From Piscicoccus intestinalis NBRC 104926 (GTDB lineage: Bacteria > Actinomycetota > Actinomycetes > Actinomycetales > Dermatophilaceae), in assembly GCF_001515525.1 (NCBI RefSeq), contig NZ_BCNQ01000004.1:1-64000 (forward strand): DNA of 64,000 nucleotides, written 5' to 3'. The notes below the pieces were generated by a model. That model did not search any database. It saw only the letters and a program-made list of their open reading frames with translations, and was not told where the DNA came from. Position numbers and translations under genes: made by a program. Below, in pieces: positions 1 through 12,866 of the stretch; positions within the stretch are counted from its first letter, which is position 1, and each line of letters starts with the position of its first letter.

Positions 1-44
1 CCGCGGGCGCCCATCCCGCGGTGCGGCAGGGCGCCAAGCCCTGA
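1..44 (+). CDS. trpC: Probable C-terminal tail of indole-3-glycerol phosphate synthase, cut by the window edge
   Basis: An open frame enters from the left edge and stops with TGA at 42-44. Its last residues read AGAHPAVRQGAKP, which resembles the ...AGAHP... tail that I recall for actinobacterial TrpC. The position directly upstream of trpB and trpA fits the usual trpC-trpB-trpA order. Only 13 codons are visible, so the identity rests mainly on context. The 81 bases to trpB hold no clear hairpin. Confidence 0.45.
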   Translation, partial: AGAHPAVRQGAKP

Positions 45-125
45 CGGGGCCACCAGCAAACAAGCAAGCCCGGCAGCCCAACAACCCCGACAAGCCCGAC
101 AGACAGCGGAGGCGAACGCGCCGCA

Positions 126-1466
126 ATGACGCACTCATCTGACACAACCGACTCCGCAGACACTCACCCGTTGGGCCCGCAGGAGTTGGCGCAGCGCCTC
201 GGTGACGCGGCCCGGCCCGGCATCGGCCGCTTCGGGGAGTTCGGCGGGCGGTACGTGCCCGAGGCCCTCGTGGCCGCCCTCGACGAGCTCGACGAGGCCC
301 GCCTCAAGGCCGAGTACGACCCGGAGTTCACCGCCGAACTCACCCGCTTGCACCTGACCTACACCGGCCGCCCGAGCCTGCTCACCGAGGTGCCGCGGTT
401 CGCCGAACACGCCGGGGGAGCGCGGATCTTCCTCAAGCGCGAGGACCTCAACCACACCGGTTCCCACAAGATCAACAACGTGCTCGGCCAGGCGCTGCTG
501 ACCAAGCGGATGGGCAAGACCCGCGTCATCGCCGAGACCGGAGCCGGTCAGCACGGCGTCGCGACCGCCACCGCCGCCGCGCTCATGGGGCTGGAGTGCG
601 TCGTCTACATGGGGGAGCGCGACACGCAGCGCCAGGCGCTCAACGTCGCCCGCATGCGGCTGCTCGGCGCGCAGGTCGTCCCGGTGACCAACGGCAGCCG
701 CACCCTCAAGGACGCGATCAACGAGGCGATGCGCGACTGGGTGACGAATGTGTCAACCACTCACTACGTCATCGGCACCGTCACCGGCCCGCACCCGTTC
801 CCGGAGATGGTGCGCAACTTCCACCGGATCATCGGCGACGAGGCCCGCGCCCAGCTCATGTCCGAGATCGGCGCGCTTCCGGACGCGGTGTGCGCGTGCG
901 TCGGCGGCGGCTCCAACGCGATGGGCATCTTCCACGCGTTCGTGCCGTTCGAGCAGGTGCGGCTGTACGGCTTCGAGGCCGGCGGCGAGGGCGTCGACTC
1001 CGGCCGGCACGCCGCGCGCTTCTCCGGCGGCACCCCCGGCGTGCTGCACGGCGCCGCGAGCTACCTGCTGCAGGACGACGACGGGCAGACCGTCGAGTCG
1101 CACTCGGTCTCCGCGGGGCTGGACTACCCCAGCGTCGGGCCCGAGCACGCCTACCTGCACGACACCGGCCGCGCCGAATACCGCCCGATCAGCGACGACG
1201 AGGCGATGGAGGCGTTCCGGCTGCTGTGCCGCACCGAGGGCATCATCCCGGCCATCGAGTCGAGCCACGCCCTGGCCGGGGCGCTGCAGGTCGGCCGCGA
1301 GCTCGGCGACGAGGCGGTCGTGCTCGTCAACCTCTCCGGCCGCGGCGACAAGGACGTCGACACCGCCGCCCGCTGGTTCGGTCTCATCGACGGCGACGAC
1401 CTCGTCGAGGCGGAGAAGAAGAAGGCGGCCGAGCCCGTCGAGGACTCGGCGGGGAGCGGAGCATGA
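126..1466 (+). CDS. trpB: Tryptophan synthase beta chain
   Basis: TrpB condenses indole with L-serine to L-tryptophan using pyridoxal phosphate; it works as an alpha2-beta2 complex with TrpA in the cytoplasm. The PLP lysine is K115 in the motif HTGSHKINN, and the phosphate-binding loop GGGSN lies at 260-264. The N-terminal [13 protein letters not shown] segment is typical of the family. At 446 aa it is longer than the usual ~400 because of an N-terminal lead of about 30 residues and a charged tail rich in E, K and A. The ATG at 126 follows a GGAGG at 108-112, at a rather long distance of 13 bases. The stop overlaps the trpA start (ATGA), so the two are translationally coupled. Confidence 0.97.
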   Translation: MTHSSDTTDSADTHPLGPQELAQRLGDAARPGIGRFGEFGGRYVPEALVAALDELDEARLKAEYDPEFTAELTRLHLTYTGRPSLLTEVPRFAEHAGGARIFLKREDLNHTGSHKINNVLGQALLTKRMGKTRVIAETGAGQHGVATATAAALMGLECVVYMGERDTQRQALNVARMRLLGAQVVPVTNGSRTLKDAINEAMRDWVTNVSTTHYVIGTVTGPHPFPEMVRNFHRIIGDEARAQLMSEIGALPDAVCACVGGGSNAMGIFHAFVPFEQVRLYGFEAGGEGVDSGRHAARFSGGTPGVLHGAASYLLQDDDGQTVESHSVSAGLDYPSVGPEHAYLHDTGRAEYRPISDDEAMEAFRLLCRTEGIIPAIESSHALAGALQVGRELGDEAVVLVNLSGRGDKDVDTAARWFGLIDGDDLVEAEKKKAAEPVEDSAGSGA

Positions 1467-2281
1467 CGCGCATCGAAGACGTGCTGGCGGCCACGAAGGA
1501 GCAGGGCCGCGCCGCGCTCATCGGCTACCTGCCCGTCGGCTACCCGAGCGTCGAGGGTTCGCTGGAGGCGATGACGGCGCTCGTGGAATCCGGCGTCGAC
1601 ATCGTCGAGGTCGGCTTTCCCTACAGCGACCCGCTGATGGACGGACCGGTCATCCAGGCCGCCGCGCAGCACGCCCTGGCGAACGGGGTGCGGCTGCGTG
1701 ACGTCTTCCGGGCGGTCCGGGCCGTCACCGACGCCGGTGGCGCGGCGGTCGTCATGAGCTATTGGAACCCGATCCTCGCCTACGGGGTCGACCGGTTCGC
1801 CGCCGACCTGGCGGCCGCGGGCGGCAGCGGCATCATCACCCCGGACCTCATCCCGGACGAGGCGGGCGCGTGGCTGAGCGCCGCCGACGCCCACGGGCTG
1901 TGCCCGATCTTCCTGCTCGCCCCGAGCAGCACCACCGACCGCATCGCGATGACGACGAGCGTGTGCCGCGGCTTCGTGTACGCGGCCTCGCTCATGGGCG
2001 TCACCGGCGAGCGCACGAGCGTCGGGGAGGCGGCGGGGGCGCTCGTCGCGCGGGTCCGGGAGGCGACCGACGAGTCGCACCTGCCGATCTGCGTGGGCCT
2101 GGGTGTCTCCAACCGCGAGCAGGCCGCCCAGGTGGCGGCCTTCGCGGACGGCGTGATCGTCGGATCCGCGCTGGTCAAGGCCCTGGACCCGTCCAGGCCG
2201 TTCTCAGCGGCGCTGACTAGCCTGCGCGCCGGAGCGCGCGAGTTGCGCGCGGGGGTCGAGGAGGGACGGACACCACGATGA
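1463..2281 (+). CDS. trpA: Tryptophan synthase alpha chain
   Basis: TrpA cleaves indole-3-glycerol phosphate to indole and glyceraldehyde 3-phosphate and channels indole to TrpB. The protein has 272 aa, normal for this TIM barrel. The catalytic residues fall at the same numbers as in the Salmonella enzyme: E49 in [10 protein letters not shown] and D60 in PLMDGP. The phosphate-binding glycine segments ([18 protein letters not shown]) are present near the C-terminus. The ATG at 1463 overlaps the trpB stop, and the trpA stop (TGA 2279-2281) in turn overlaps the ATG of the next gene at 2278, so transcription and translation probably continue into the redox membrane gene. Confidence 0.97.
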   Translation: MTRIEDVLAATKEQGRAALIGYLPVGYPSVEGSLEAMTALVESGVDIVEVGFPYSDPLMDGPVIQAAAQHALANGVRLRDVFRAVRAVTDAGGAAVVMSYWNPILAYGVDRFAADLAAAGGSGIITPDLIPDEAGAWLSAADAHGLCPIFLLAPSSTTDRIAMTTSVCRGFVYAASLMGVTGERTSVGEAAGALVARVREATDESHLPICVGLGVSNREQAAQVAAFADGVIVGSALVKALDPSRPFSAALTSLRAGARELRAGVEEGRTPR

Positions 2282-2826
2282 GCCGGAGCGCGACGCTGGA
2301 GGCACCCCCGGGCGGCCAGGGAGGTGGCCGAGGAGGTGGCCGAGGTGGCCGTCGGTTGCTCGGGTACGCCCCGGCCGACTGGATCGGTCTGGTCGCGCGG
2401 CTCGTGCTCGGTGGCGTGCTCATCGTCGCCGGCGGCCTCAAGGTCACCTCACCGCTCGTCTCCGCGCGGGCCGTGCAGGCCTACCAGATCTTCCCGTTCG
2501 ACGTCGCCGCGTACATCGGCTACGCCCTGCCGGTCATCGAGATCATCGTCGGGGCCCTGCTCGTCGTCGGGCTGTTCACGCGCCCCGCGGCGATCGTCGG
2601 CACGCTGCTCATGGCCGCGTTCGTCGTCGGGATCGCCTCGGCCTGGGCGCGGGGGCTGACGATCGACTGCGGCTGCTTCGGCGGCGGCGGCCAGGTGGGG
2701 GAGTCGGAGACGACCTACGGTCTCGACCTGGCCCGCGACCTGGGCCTGGCCGCGCTCGGGGTCTGGCTCGTCGCGCGTCCTCGCTCGGCGTTCGCGCTCG
2801 ACTCCCGCCTCGCGGGCGGAGCCTGA
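2278..2826 (+). CDS. MauE/DoxX-family redox-associated membrane protein
   Basis: The 182-aa protein starts with a Gly/Arg-rich low-complexity stretch (residues ~8-24) followed by about four hydrophobic helices, the layout of DoxX/MauE proteins. A Cys-Gly-Cys pair (C131, C133) lies in a short loop followed by GGGG, which is common in MauE-like proteins thought to support thiol chemistry of exported proteins. Its ATG overlaps the trpA stop (ATGA). The next gene encodes a membrane-anchored DsbA-like thioredoxin protein, so the pair may hand electrons or help fold exported proteins. Substrate and direction of electron flow cannot be read from the sequence. Confidence 0.8.
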   Translation: MSRSATLEAPPGGQGGGRGGGRGGRRLLGYAPADWIGLVARLVLGGVLIVAGGLKVTSPLVSARAVQAYQIFPFDVAAYIGYALPVIEIIVGALLVVGLFTRPAAIVGTLLMAAFVVGIASAWARGLTIDCGCFGGGGQVGESETTYGLDLARDLGLAALGVWLVARPRSAFALDSRLAGGA

Positions 2827-2919
2827 GCGATGGCGAAGGCTCGGCCGCGCACAATGGTTGTCGACACGAGTCGTCTCTGATCCCAACAGCATCCAGTTCG
2901 AACGCACGAGGAGCCCGAC

Positions 2920-3705
2920 ATGACCTCCGACCACCAGTCGAAGGCCGACCGCAGCAGCCGGCAGGCGAAGATCGACGCCGCCGGCCCGAAACCCAGCAAG
3001 GCGCGGCCGGTGCTCATCGTCACGGTGGTGCTGGTGACCCTGCTGGCCCTGGGCGCGGCGGTCTTCTTCGGCAGCCGTTCGAGCGCCCCCGACGCGTCCC
3101 CGGCCCCCTCCGGCAGCGCCGACTACCCGCCGAGCGCCACCGGTGCCGAGGGCGGCATCTCGGTCAACGCCGACAAGGTGCAGCAGAACACCCCGCGGCT
3201 GGACATCTACGAGGACTTCCAGTGCCCGGCGTGCCAGCAGATCGAGCGGGCCCTCGGCCCGACGATCAAGCAGATGGCCGACGCCGGTGAGGTGCAGGTC
3301 GTTTACCACATCAAGACGTTCCTCGACGCCAACCTGCGCAACGACGCCTCGATGCGGGCGAGCATCGGCGCGGCCTGCGCCGACGACGCCGGGCACTTCC
3401 AGGCGTACCACGACCAGGTCTACGGCAACCCGCCCGCGCAGGAGGGACAGGGCTGGACCGACGAGCAGCTGCAGCAGTTCGCCGGCTCCGCGGGCCTGAG
3501 CGGGCAGGCGCTGACCACGTGGCAGCAGTGCACCGCGCAGAAGAAGTACGAGGCGTACTTCCAGCGGGTCGAGGAGGCCACGGCCCGTGACGGCATCACG
3601 AGCACGCCGAGCTTCCGCGTCAACGGCAAGGACTTCAAGCTCGACGAGCAGCAGGTCTCCTCCGCCGAGGACTTCCGCACCAAGGTCCTCGCGGCCGGCA
3701 AGTGA
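2920..3705 (+). CDS. Membrane-anchored DsbA-like thioredoxin-fold protein
   Basis: The 261-aa protein has a short cytoplasmic head, one transmembrane helix (about residues 30-51), a Ser/Pro/Ala-rich linker and an extracytoplasmic thioredoxin domain. The active site is C102-P-A-C105, and the cis-proline loop is seen in ITSTPSF. This is the arrangement of actinobacterial DsbA/DsbG-like thiol:disulfide oxidoreductases that help form disulfides in secreted proteins. The ATG at 2920 follows a CGAGGAG Shine-Dalgarno region. It lies between the MauE/DoxX-like gene (93-base gap) and lgt (13-base gap), so the three form an envelope-biogenesis set behind trpBA. Confidence 0.88.
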   Translation: MTSDHQSKADRSSRQAKIDAAGPKPSKARPVLIVTVVLVTLLALGAAVFFGSRSSAPDASPAPSGSADYPPSATGAEGGISVNADKVQQNTPRLDIYEDFQCPACQQIERALGPTIKQMADAGEVQVVYHIKTFLDANLRNDASMRASIGAACADDAGHFQAYHDQVYGNPPAQEGQGWTDEQLQQFAGSAGLSGQALTTWQQCTAQKKYEAYFQRVEEATARDGITSTPSFRVNGKDFKLDEQQVSSAEDFRTKVLAAGK

Positions 3706-3718
3706 TCCCGGCCGGCCG

Positions 3719-4639
3719 ATGATCCTCGCGAGCCTGCCGGCGCTGCCGGCGCAGATCCCGAGCCCGGCGCAGGGCGTCTGGTACCTCGGGCCGGTGCCGA
3801 TCCGGGCCTACGCGCTGTGCATCCTCGCGGGCATCGTCGTCGCGGTCTGGTGGACCCAGAAACGGCTCGATGCGCGCGGTGGCCAACCCGGGCAGGTGCT
3901 CGACCTCGCGATGTGGGCGGTGCCGTTCGGCATCGTCGGGGGGCGGCTGTACCACGTCGTCTCCTCCTACCAGCCGTACTTCGGACCGGGCGGGAATCCC
4001 GTTGACGCGCTGAAGATCTGGCAGGGCGGCCTGGGGATCTGGGGCGCGGTGGCGCTGGGCGCGGTGGGCGCGATCATCGCCTGCCGCCGCTACGGCGTGC
4101 CGGTGCGCGACCTCGCCGACGCGGTCGCCCCGCCGCTGCTCGTCGCGCAGGCCGTCGGCCGGCTCGGCAACTGGTTCAACAACGAGTTGTACGGCGGCCC
4201 GACCGACCTGCCGTGGGGGCTGCAGATCCACGCGTGGAACCACGCGACGGGCCAGGCGGTGCGCGACGCCGCCGGCAGCCCCGTCGTCCTCGGCACGTTC
4301 CACCCGACGTTCCTCTACGAGGCGCTGTGGTGCCTGTTCGCGGCCGCCGTCATCGTGCTCATCGAGCGCCGCACCCGGCAGCCGCGCGGCGCCCTCATCG
4401 CCTGGTACCTCATGCTCTACACCCTCGGCCGCGGGGTCATCGAGAACGTGCGCATCGACGAGGCGAACCACGTGTTCGGGTTGCGCCTCAACGTGTGGAC
4501 CTCGGTGGTCGTCTTCCTCGGCGGCGCCGCGCTGCTGGTCGGCCTGCGCCGTCGGGAGCGCGCCGAACGGGCGCAGCCTGAGCTGGGGCAACGCGAAAAA
4601 CCCGAGCGGCGAAGCGGCGTCGGCGACGGGGTGGTGTAA
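3719..4639 (+). CDS. lgt: Prolipoprotein diacylglyceryl transferase
   Basis: Lgt is an integral membrane enzyme that moves diacylglycerol from phosphatidylglycerol to the lipobox cysteine of prolipoproteins, the first step of lipoprotein maturation. The 306-aa product has about seven hydrophobic helices and the Lgt signature GRLGNWFNNELYG (around 147-159). The ATG at 3719 was chosen because the N-terminus then reads MILASLPALPAQIPSPAQG followed by the first helix; the open frame upstream of it runs inside the dsbA-like gene. Clients in this window include the lipoproteins at 23.9 kb, 43.5 kb and LivJ. A charged ~40-residue tail ends the protein. Confidence 0.95.
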   Translation: MILASLPALPAQIPSPAQGVWYLGPVPIRAYALCILAGIVVAVWWTQKRLDARGGQPGQVLDLAMWAVPFGIVGGRLYHVVSSYQPYFGPGGNPVDALKIWQGGLGIWGAVALGAVGAIIACRRYGVPVRDLADAVAPPLLVAQAVGRLGNWFNNELYGGPTDLPWGLQIHAWNHATGQAVRDAAGSPVVLGTFHPTFLYEALWCLFAAAVIVLIERRTRQPRGALIAWYLMLYTLGRGVIENVRIDEANHVFGLRLNVWTSVVVFLGGAALLVGLRRRERAERAQPELGQREKPERRSGVGDGVV

Positions 4640-4793
4640 GCGCCGTCTCGGGGTGCTGGCAGGATGACGCCACCGCACCTCCCCGCACCGCACGGTGGGC
4701 CGAGACCGATGTCAGCGACCGCTGAGCGGGTGACCGGCCTCCCGCCACGCTGAGACAGCCGTATCAGCATCTGAAAGTCTGCGTGTTCGGCGG

Positions 4794-4832
4794 CGCGCGG
4801 CCGTGAGTATTCTGTGCGTACTCGCGCGGCCG
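4794..4832 (+). promoter_or_regulatory. Repeat-flanked inverted repeat upstream of gltB, possible operator
   Basis: The 268 bases between lgt and gltB contain GAGTA (4805-4809) and TACTC (4818-4822) as an inverted repeat around nine bases. It is flanked by two identical direct repeats, CGCGCGGCCG at 4794-4803 and 4823-4832. A TATTCT (4808-4813) inside it could act as a -10 element, but I see no good -35. The arrangement could be a regulator site for gltBD. No known consensus was matched. Confidence 0.3.
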
Positions 4833-4907
4833 CCGTCGTCTTGCGCCCGGTGCCGGTGACCCTTCACCGGCGCTGCTCTTCATAGTCGATAAGGACGGTG
4901 GTTGCCG

Positions 4908-9456
<4,549 letters not shown>

Positions 9457-9464
<8 letters not shown>

Positions 9465-10914
9465 CCCCCGAGGCTTTCTCAAGAACCGCGAGCGGGAACT
9501 GCCCGCCCGCCGTCCCGTGCCCGTGCGCATCAAGGACTGGAACGAGGTCTACGAGCCGCAGCCCGTCGAGGAACTGCGGCAGCAGGCGGGCCGCTGCATG
9601 GACTGCGGCATCCCGTTCTGTCACTCCGGCTGCCCGCTGGGCAACCTCATCCCGGAGTGGAACAACTTCGCCTGGCAGGGCCGCTGGCCCGACGCGATCG
9701 AGCGGCTGCACGCGACGAACAACTTTCCGGAGTTCACCGGGCGGCTGTGCCCAGCGCCGTGCGAGACGTCGTGCGTGCTCGGCATCAACCAGCCGCCGGT
9801 GACGATCAAGCAGGTCGAGGTGACGACCATCGAGCGCGCCTTCGACGACGGCCGGGTCGTGCCGGTGCCGCCGGAGCGGCTCAACGGCCGCACCGTCGCC
9901 GTCATCGGCTCCGGGCCGGCGGGTCTGGCCACGGCCCAGCAGCTGACCCGCAGCGGGCACACCGTCGCGGTCTTCGAGCGCGCCGACAAGCCGGGCGGCC
10001 TGCTGCGCTACGGCATCCCGGAGTTCAAGATGGAGAAGCACGTGCTCGACCGGCGCCTCGCGCAGATGCGCGCCGAGGGCACCCGCTTCCGCAGCGGCGT
10101 CGACGTCGGCACCGAGGTGACCGGCGCGCAGCTGCGGCGCCGCTACGACGCGGTCGTGCTCGCGATCGGGTCGACGGTGCCGCGTGGGCTGAACGTGCCC
10201 GGCTCCGACCTCGACGGGGTCGTGCAGTCCATGACCTACCTGCCGCAGTCGAACCGGGTCTCGCTCGGCCAGAGCGTGCCCGACCAGATCGTCGCCACCG
10301 ACAAGGACGTCGTCGTCATCGGAGGCGGTGACACCGGAGCCGACTGCATCGGCACGGCCCACCGTCAGGGCGCCCGGTCGGTGACGTCGCTGGAGATCAT
10401 GCCGCGGCCGGGGGAGGAGCGCGCCCCCGGGCAGCCGTGGCCCACGTACCCCATGCTGTTCCGCGTCGCAAGCGCGCACGAGGAGGGCGGCGAGCGGGTC
10501 TACGCCGCGAGCACCAAGGAGATCCTCGGCGACGAGCACGGCAAGGTCAGCGGTTTGCGACTGGTCGAGGTGGCCTTCGAGAACGGCACGTTCACCGAGG
10601 TCGAGGGCACCGAGCGGGTCATCCCGGCGCAGCTCGTGCTGCTCGCCATGGGCTTCCTCGGGCCGCAGCGTGAGGGCCTCGTCGAGCAGCTGGGGGTCGA
10701 GCTCGACGAGCGCGGCAACATCCGGCGCGACGAGAACTTCATGACGAGCCAGCCCGGCGTGTTCGTCGCCGGCGACGCCGGCCGCGGTCAGTCGCTCATC
10801 GTGTGGGCCATTGCCGAGGGCCGCAGTGCCGCGCAAGGCGTGGACGCGTGGCTCACCGGCTCCTCGACGCTGCCCCGTCCGATCTCCCCGACCGAACGGC
10901 CGCTGGTGGTCTGA
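9457..10914 (+). CDS. gltD: Glutamate synthase small subunit
   Basis: GltD oxidises NADPH and feeds electrons through FAD and iron-sulfur clusters to GltB. The N-terminal cysteines are visible as C47, C50, C55, C59 and C98, C102, C106, the two 4Fe-4S ligand sets. The FAD Rossmann motif GSGPAG is at 151-156 and the NADPH motif GGGDTGADC at 289-297. The length of 485 aa is normal. It starts with GTG inside the last codons of gltB, so synthesis of the two subunits is coupled. A strong hairpin follows 54 bases after the stop. Confidence 0.97.
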
Positions 10915-10968
10915 CCCGCGGCTCGACGTTGCGCAATTGTGCTCTGCGCGACGGCGTGACAGCTGGTC

Positions 10969-11005
10969 GGCAACGGCCCCGGTGCGACGCAGCGGGGCCG
11001 TTGCC
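10969..11005 (+). terminator. Hairpin terminator after gltBD
   Basis: A perfect 12-bp stem, GGCAACGGCCCC (10969-10980) with GGGGCCGTTGCC (10994-11005), closes a 13-base loop just after gltD. There is no T-run, as is usual for actinobacterial terminators. Confidence 0.75.
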
Positions 11006-11111
11006 GTGCCGTCACACGCTGTTTTCCAGCAGGTTTCTGAATCGTGGCAGCCAGCGCAGTTGGAGCGAGCGACGGAGCACCCTCGATGCGGCCCGAGCGG
11101 GCCGGGGGCCA

Positions 11112-11117
11112 TAGACT
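11112..11117 (+). promoter_or_regulatory. -10 element placing transcription start at the pyk start codon
   Basis: TAGACT lies seven bases before the ATG of pyk at 11125, the TANNNT-N7-start spacing expected for a leaderless transcript. No convincing -35 was seen. The same layout recurs at many genes in this window. Confidence 0.5.
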
Positions 11118-11124
11118 GGAGCCC

Positions 11125-12543
11125 ATGCGTCGCGCCAAGATCGTCAGCACTCTGGGGCCGGCAGTGGCCACCCCGGAGGCCATCCGTCAGCTCGTCGATG
11201 CGGGCATGGATGTCGCCCGGATCAACCGCTCCCACGGCAGCCAGGAGGAGCACGCCCAGCAGATCCAGTGGGTCCGCGAGGCCAGCGAGGCCAGCGGCCG
11301 CGCGGTCGCCGTGCTCGTCGACCTGCAGGGCCCCAAGATCCGCACCACCCGCTTCTCCGGCGGCCCGGTCAATCTCGCCGTCGGCGACCGGTTCACGATC
11401 ACCATCAACGAGGTCGACGGCAACAAGGAGCGCGTGGGCACCACGTTCAAGGGCCTGCCCGGTGACGTGCGCCCGGGTGACAGCCTCCTCATCGACGACG
11501 GCAAGATCGCCCTGCGCGCCCTCGAGGTCACCGACACCGACGTGATCACCGAGGTCGTCGAGGGCGGCGTCGTCTCCAACAACAAGGGCATCAACCTGCC
11601 CGGCGTCGCCGTCAGCGTGCCGGCCCTGTCCGAGAAGGACGAGGAAGACCTGCGCTGGGGGCTGCGCGAGGGCGCCGACTTCATCGCCTTGTCGTTCGTG
11701 CGGGACGCCCGCGACATCGACCGCTGCCACGAGATCATGGACGAGGAGGGCATCCGCCGCCCCGTCGTGGCGAAGATCGAGAAGCCGCAGGCCGTCGCCA
11801 ACCTCTACGAGATCGTGCGCGCGTTCGACGGCATCATGGTGGCCCGCGGCGACCTCGGGGTGGAGATGCCGCTCGAAGAGGTGCCGCTGGTGCAGAAGCG
11901 CGCTATCGAACTCGCCCGCAGCCAGGCCAAGCCGGTGATCGTCGCCACCCAGGTGTTGGAGTCGATGATCGAGAACCCCCGCCCGACCCGCGCGGAGGCC
12001 AGCGACTGCGCGAACGCCGTGCTCGACGGAACCGACGCGATCATGCTGTCCGGGGAGACCTCGGTGGGCGCTTGGCCGATCATCGCCGTGAAGACGATGG
12101 CCCGGATCATCGAGAACACCGAGGATCACGGTCTGGCCCGCATCCGCGGCCTGACGACCCAGCCGTCGACGACCGGCGGTGCCGTCACCCGCGCCGCCGC
12201 CCAGATCGGGGAGGCGCTGCACGCGAAGTACCTCGTCGTGTTCACGACGTCCGGTGACTCCGCGCGCCGCATGTCGCGGGTCCGCCCCGCCCTGCCCATG
12301 CTCGCGTTCTCCCAGGACCCGCAGACCCGGCGGCGGCTCGCGCTCACGTGGGGCATCCAGACGTTCGACGTGCCCGACGTCAAGGACGTGCGTGACCTTG
12401 TGACCGGCACCGACGAGGTGCTGCAGTCGTACGGCGGCTGCACCGAGGGTGACGTGGTCGTCATCGTGGCCGGCACGTCGGCCGGGGTGAGCGGCACGAC
12501 GAACATGCTGCAGGTGCACCGCGTCGGGGTGCTGGGCACCTGA
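11125..12543 (+). CDS. pyk: Pyruvate kinase
   Basis: Pyruvate kinase transfers phosphate from phosphoenolpyruvate to ADP, the last step of glycolysis. The N-terminus MRRAKIVSTLGPA, the segment VARINRSHG, the catalytic-lysine region EKPQAVANL and the loop GDLGVEMP are all in place, as is MLSGETSVGAWP. The length is 472 aa. Where many homologues have N-F-S-H-G this one has N-R-S-H-G, which I believe also occurs in other Micrococcales. The frame is open further upstream to a GTG at 11044, but ATG 11125 matches the family N-terminus and has a -10 box at leaderless distance. Lower glycolysis genes lie 43 kb away. Confidence 0.96.
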   Translation: MRRAKIVSTLGPAVATPEAIRQLVDAGMDVARINRSHGSQEEHAQQIQWVREASEASGRAVAVLVDLQGPKIRTTRFSGGPVNLAVGDRFTITINEVDGNKERVGTTFKGLPGDVRPGDSLLIDDGKIALRALEVTDTDVITEVVEGGVVSNNKGINLPGVAVSVPALSEKDEEDLRWGLREGADFIALSFVRDARDIDRCHEIMDEEGIRRPVVAKIEKPQAVANLYEIVRAFDGIMVARGDLGVEMPLEEVPLVQKRAIELARSQAKPVIVATQVLESMIENPRPTRAEASDCANAVLDGTDAIMLSGETSVGAWPIIAVKTMARIIENTEDHGLARIRGLTTQPSTTGGAVTRAAAQIGEALHAKYLVVFTTSGDSARRMSRVRPALPMLAFSQDPQTRRRLALTWGIQTFDVPDVKDVRDLVTGTDEVLQSYGGCTEGDVVVIVAGTSAGVSGTTNMLQVHRVGVLGT

Positions 12544-12604
12544 GAAACGTGGAATCGGTCGGTGCGCTTGCCGGGTTATGCTCGGCACGGCGCACCAGCC
12601 GCCC

Positions 12605-12687
12605 GCCGGGGTGGTGGAATGGCAGACACGGGGCACTCAAAATGCTCTGACCTCACGGTCGTGCGGGTTCAAGTCCCGCTCCCGGCA
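12605..12687 (+). tRNA. tRNA-Leu, anticodon CAA
   Basis: The sequence folds as a class-II tRNA. The acceptor stem pairs GCCGGGG (12605-12611) with TCCCGGC (12680-12686), and A12687 is the discriminator. The anticodon stem GGGCA/TGCTC carries the loop CTCAAAA, giving anticodon CAA, which reads UUG leucine codons. A long variable arm follows, and the T arm is GCGGG-TTCAAGT-CCCGC. The 3' CCA is not encoded. A TATGCT at 12577-12582 is a plausible -10 box. Confidence 0.95.
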
Positions 12688-12697
12688 CAGCTGAACG

Positions 12698-12739
12698 ATC
12701 CCGGCACGACGCCCGCCGACACGGGCGACGTGCCGGGAT
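12698..12739 (+). terminator. Strong hairpin terminator after tRNA-Leu
   Basis: An 11-bp stem ATCCCGGCACG/CGTGCCGGGAT is followed, across an A-A mismatch, by a 6-bp stem CGCCCG/CGGGCG closing a 6-base loop (12716-12721). It starts 11 bases after the tRNA and most likely ends that transcript. Confidence 0.8.
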
Positions 12740-12853
12740 TAGCATTCGGCGGGGATCCGCGGGGCGATTCGGGCTCCCGGCGGGCGCGTTCTTCGCGCGA
12801 AAGTCACGGGCCCTCTTGGCCAGCCCGCTTGATCGGCCGGTGCCATCGACGCT

Positions 12854-12859
12854 TAGGCT
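12854..12859 (+). promoter_or_regulatory. -10 element at leaderless distance from the ANTAR regulator
   Basis: TAGGCT is followed by seven bases and then the GTG at 12867. This decides for GTG 12867 over an in-frame ATG at 12816, which would start inside the promoter region. Confidence 0.5.
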
Positions 12860-12866
12860 TGGCATC

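Noticed and set aside
596-1462. Upstream continuation of the trpA frame through trpB
   Set aside because: The frame is open by base composition only; TrpA family similarity starts at ATG 1463.
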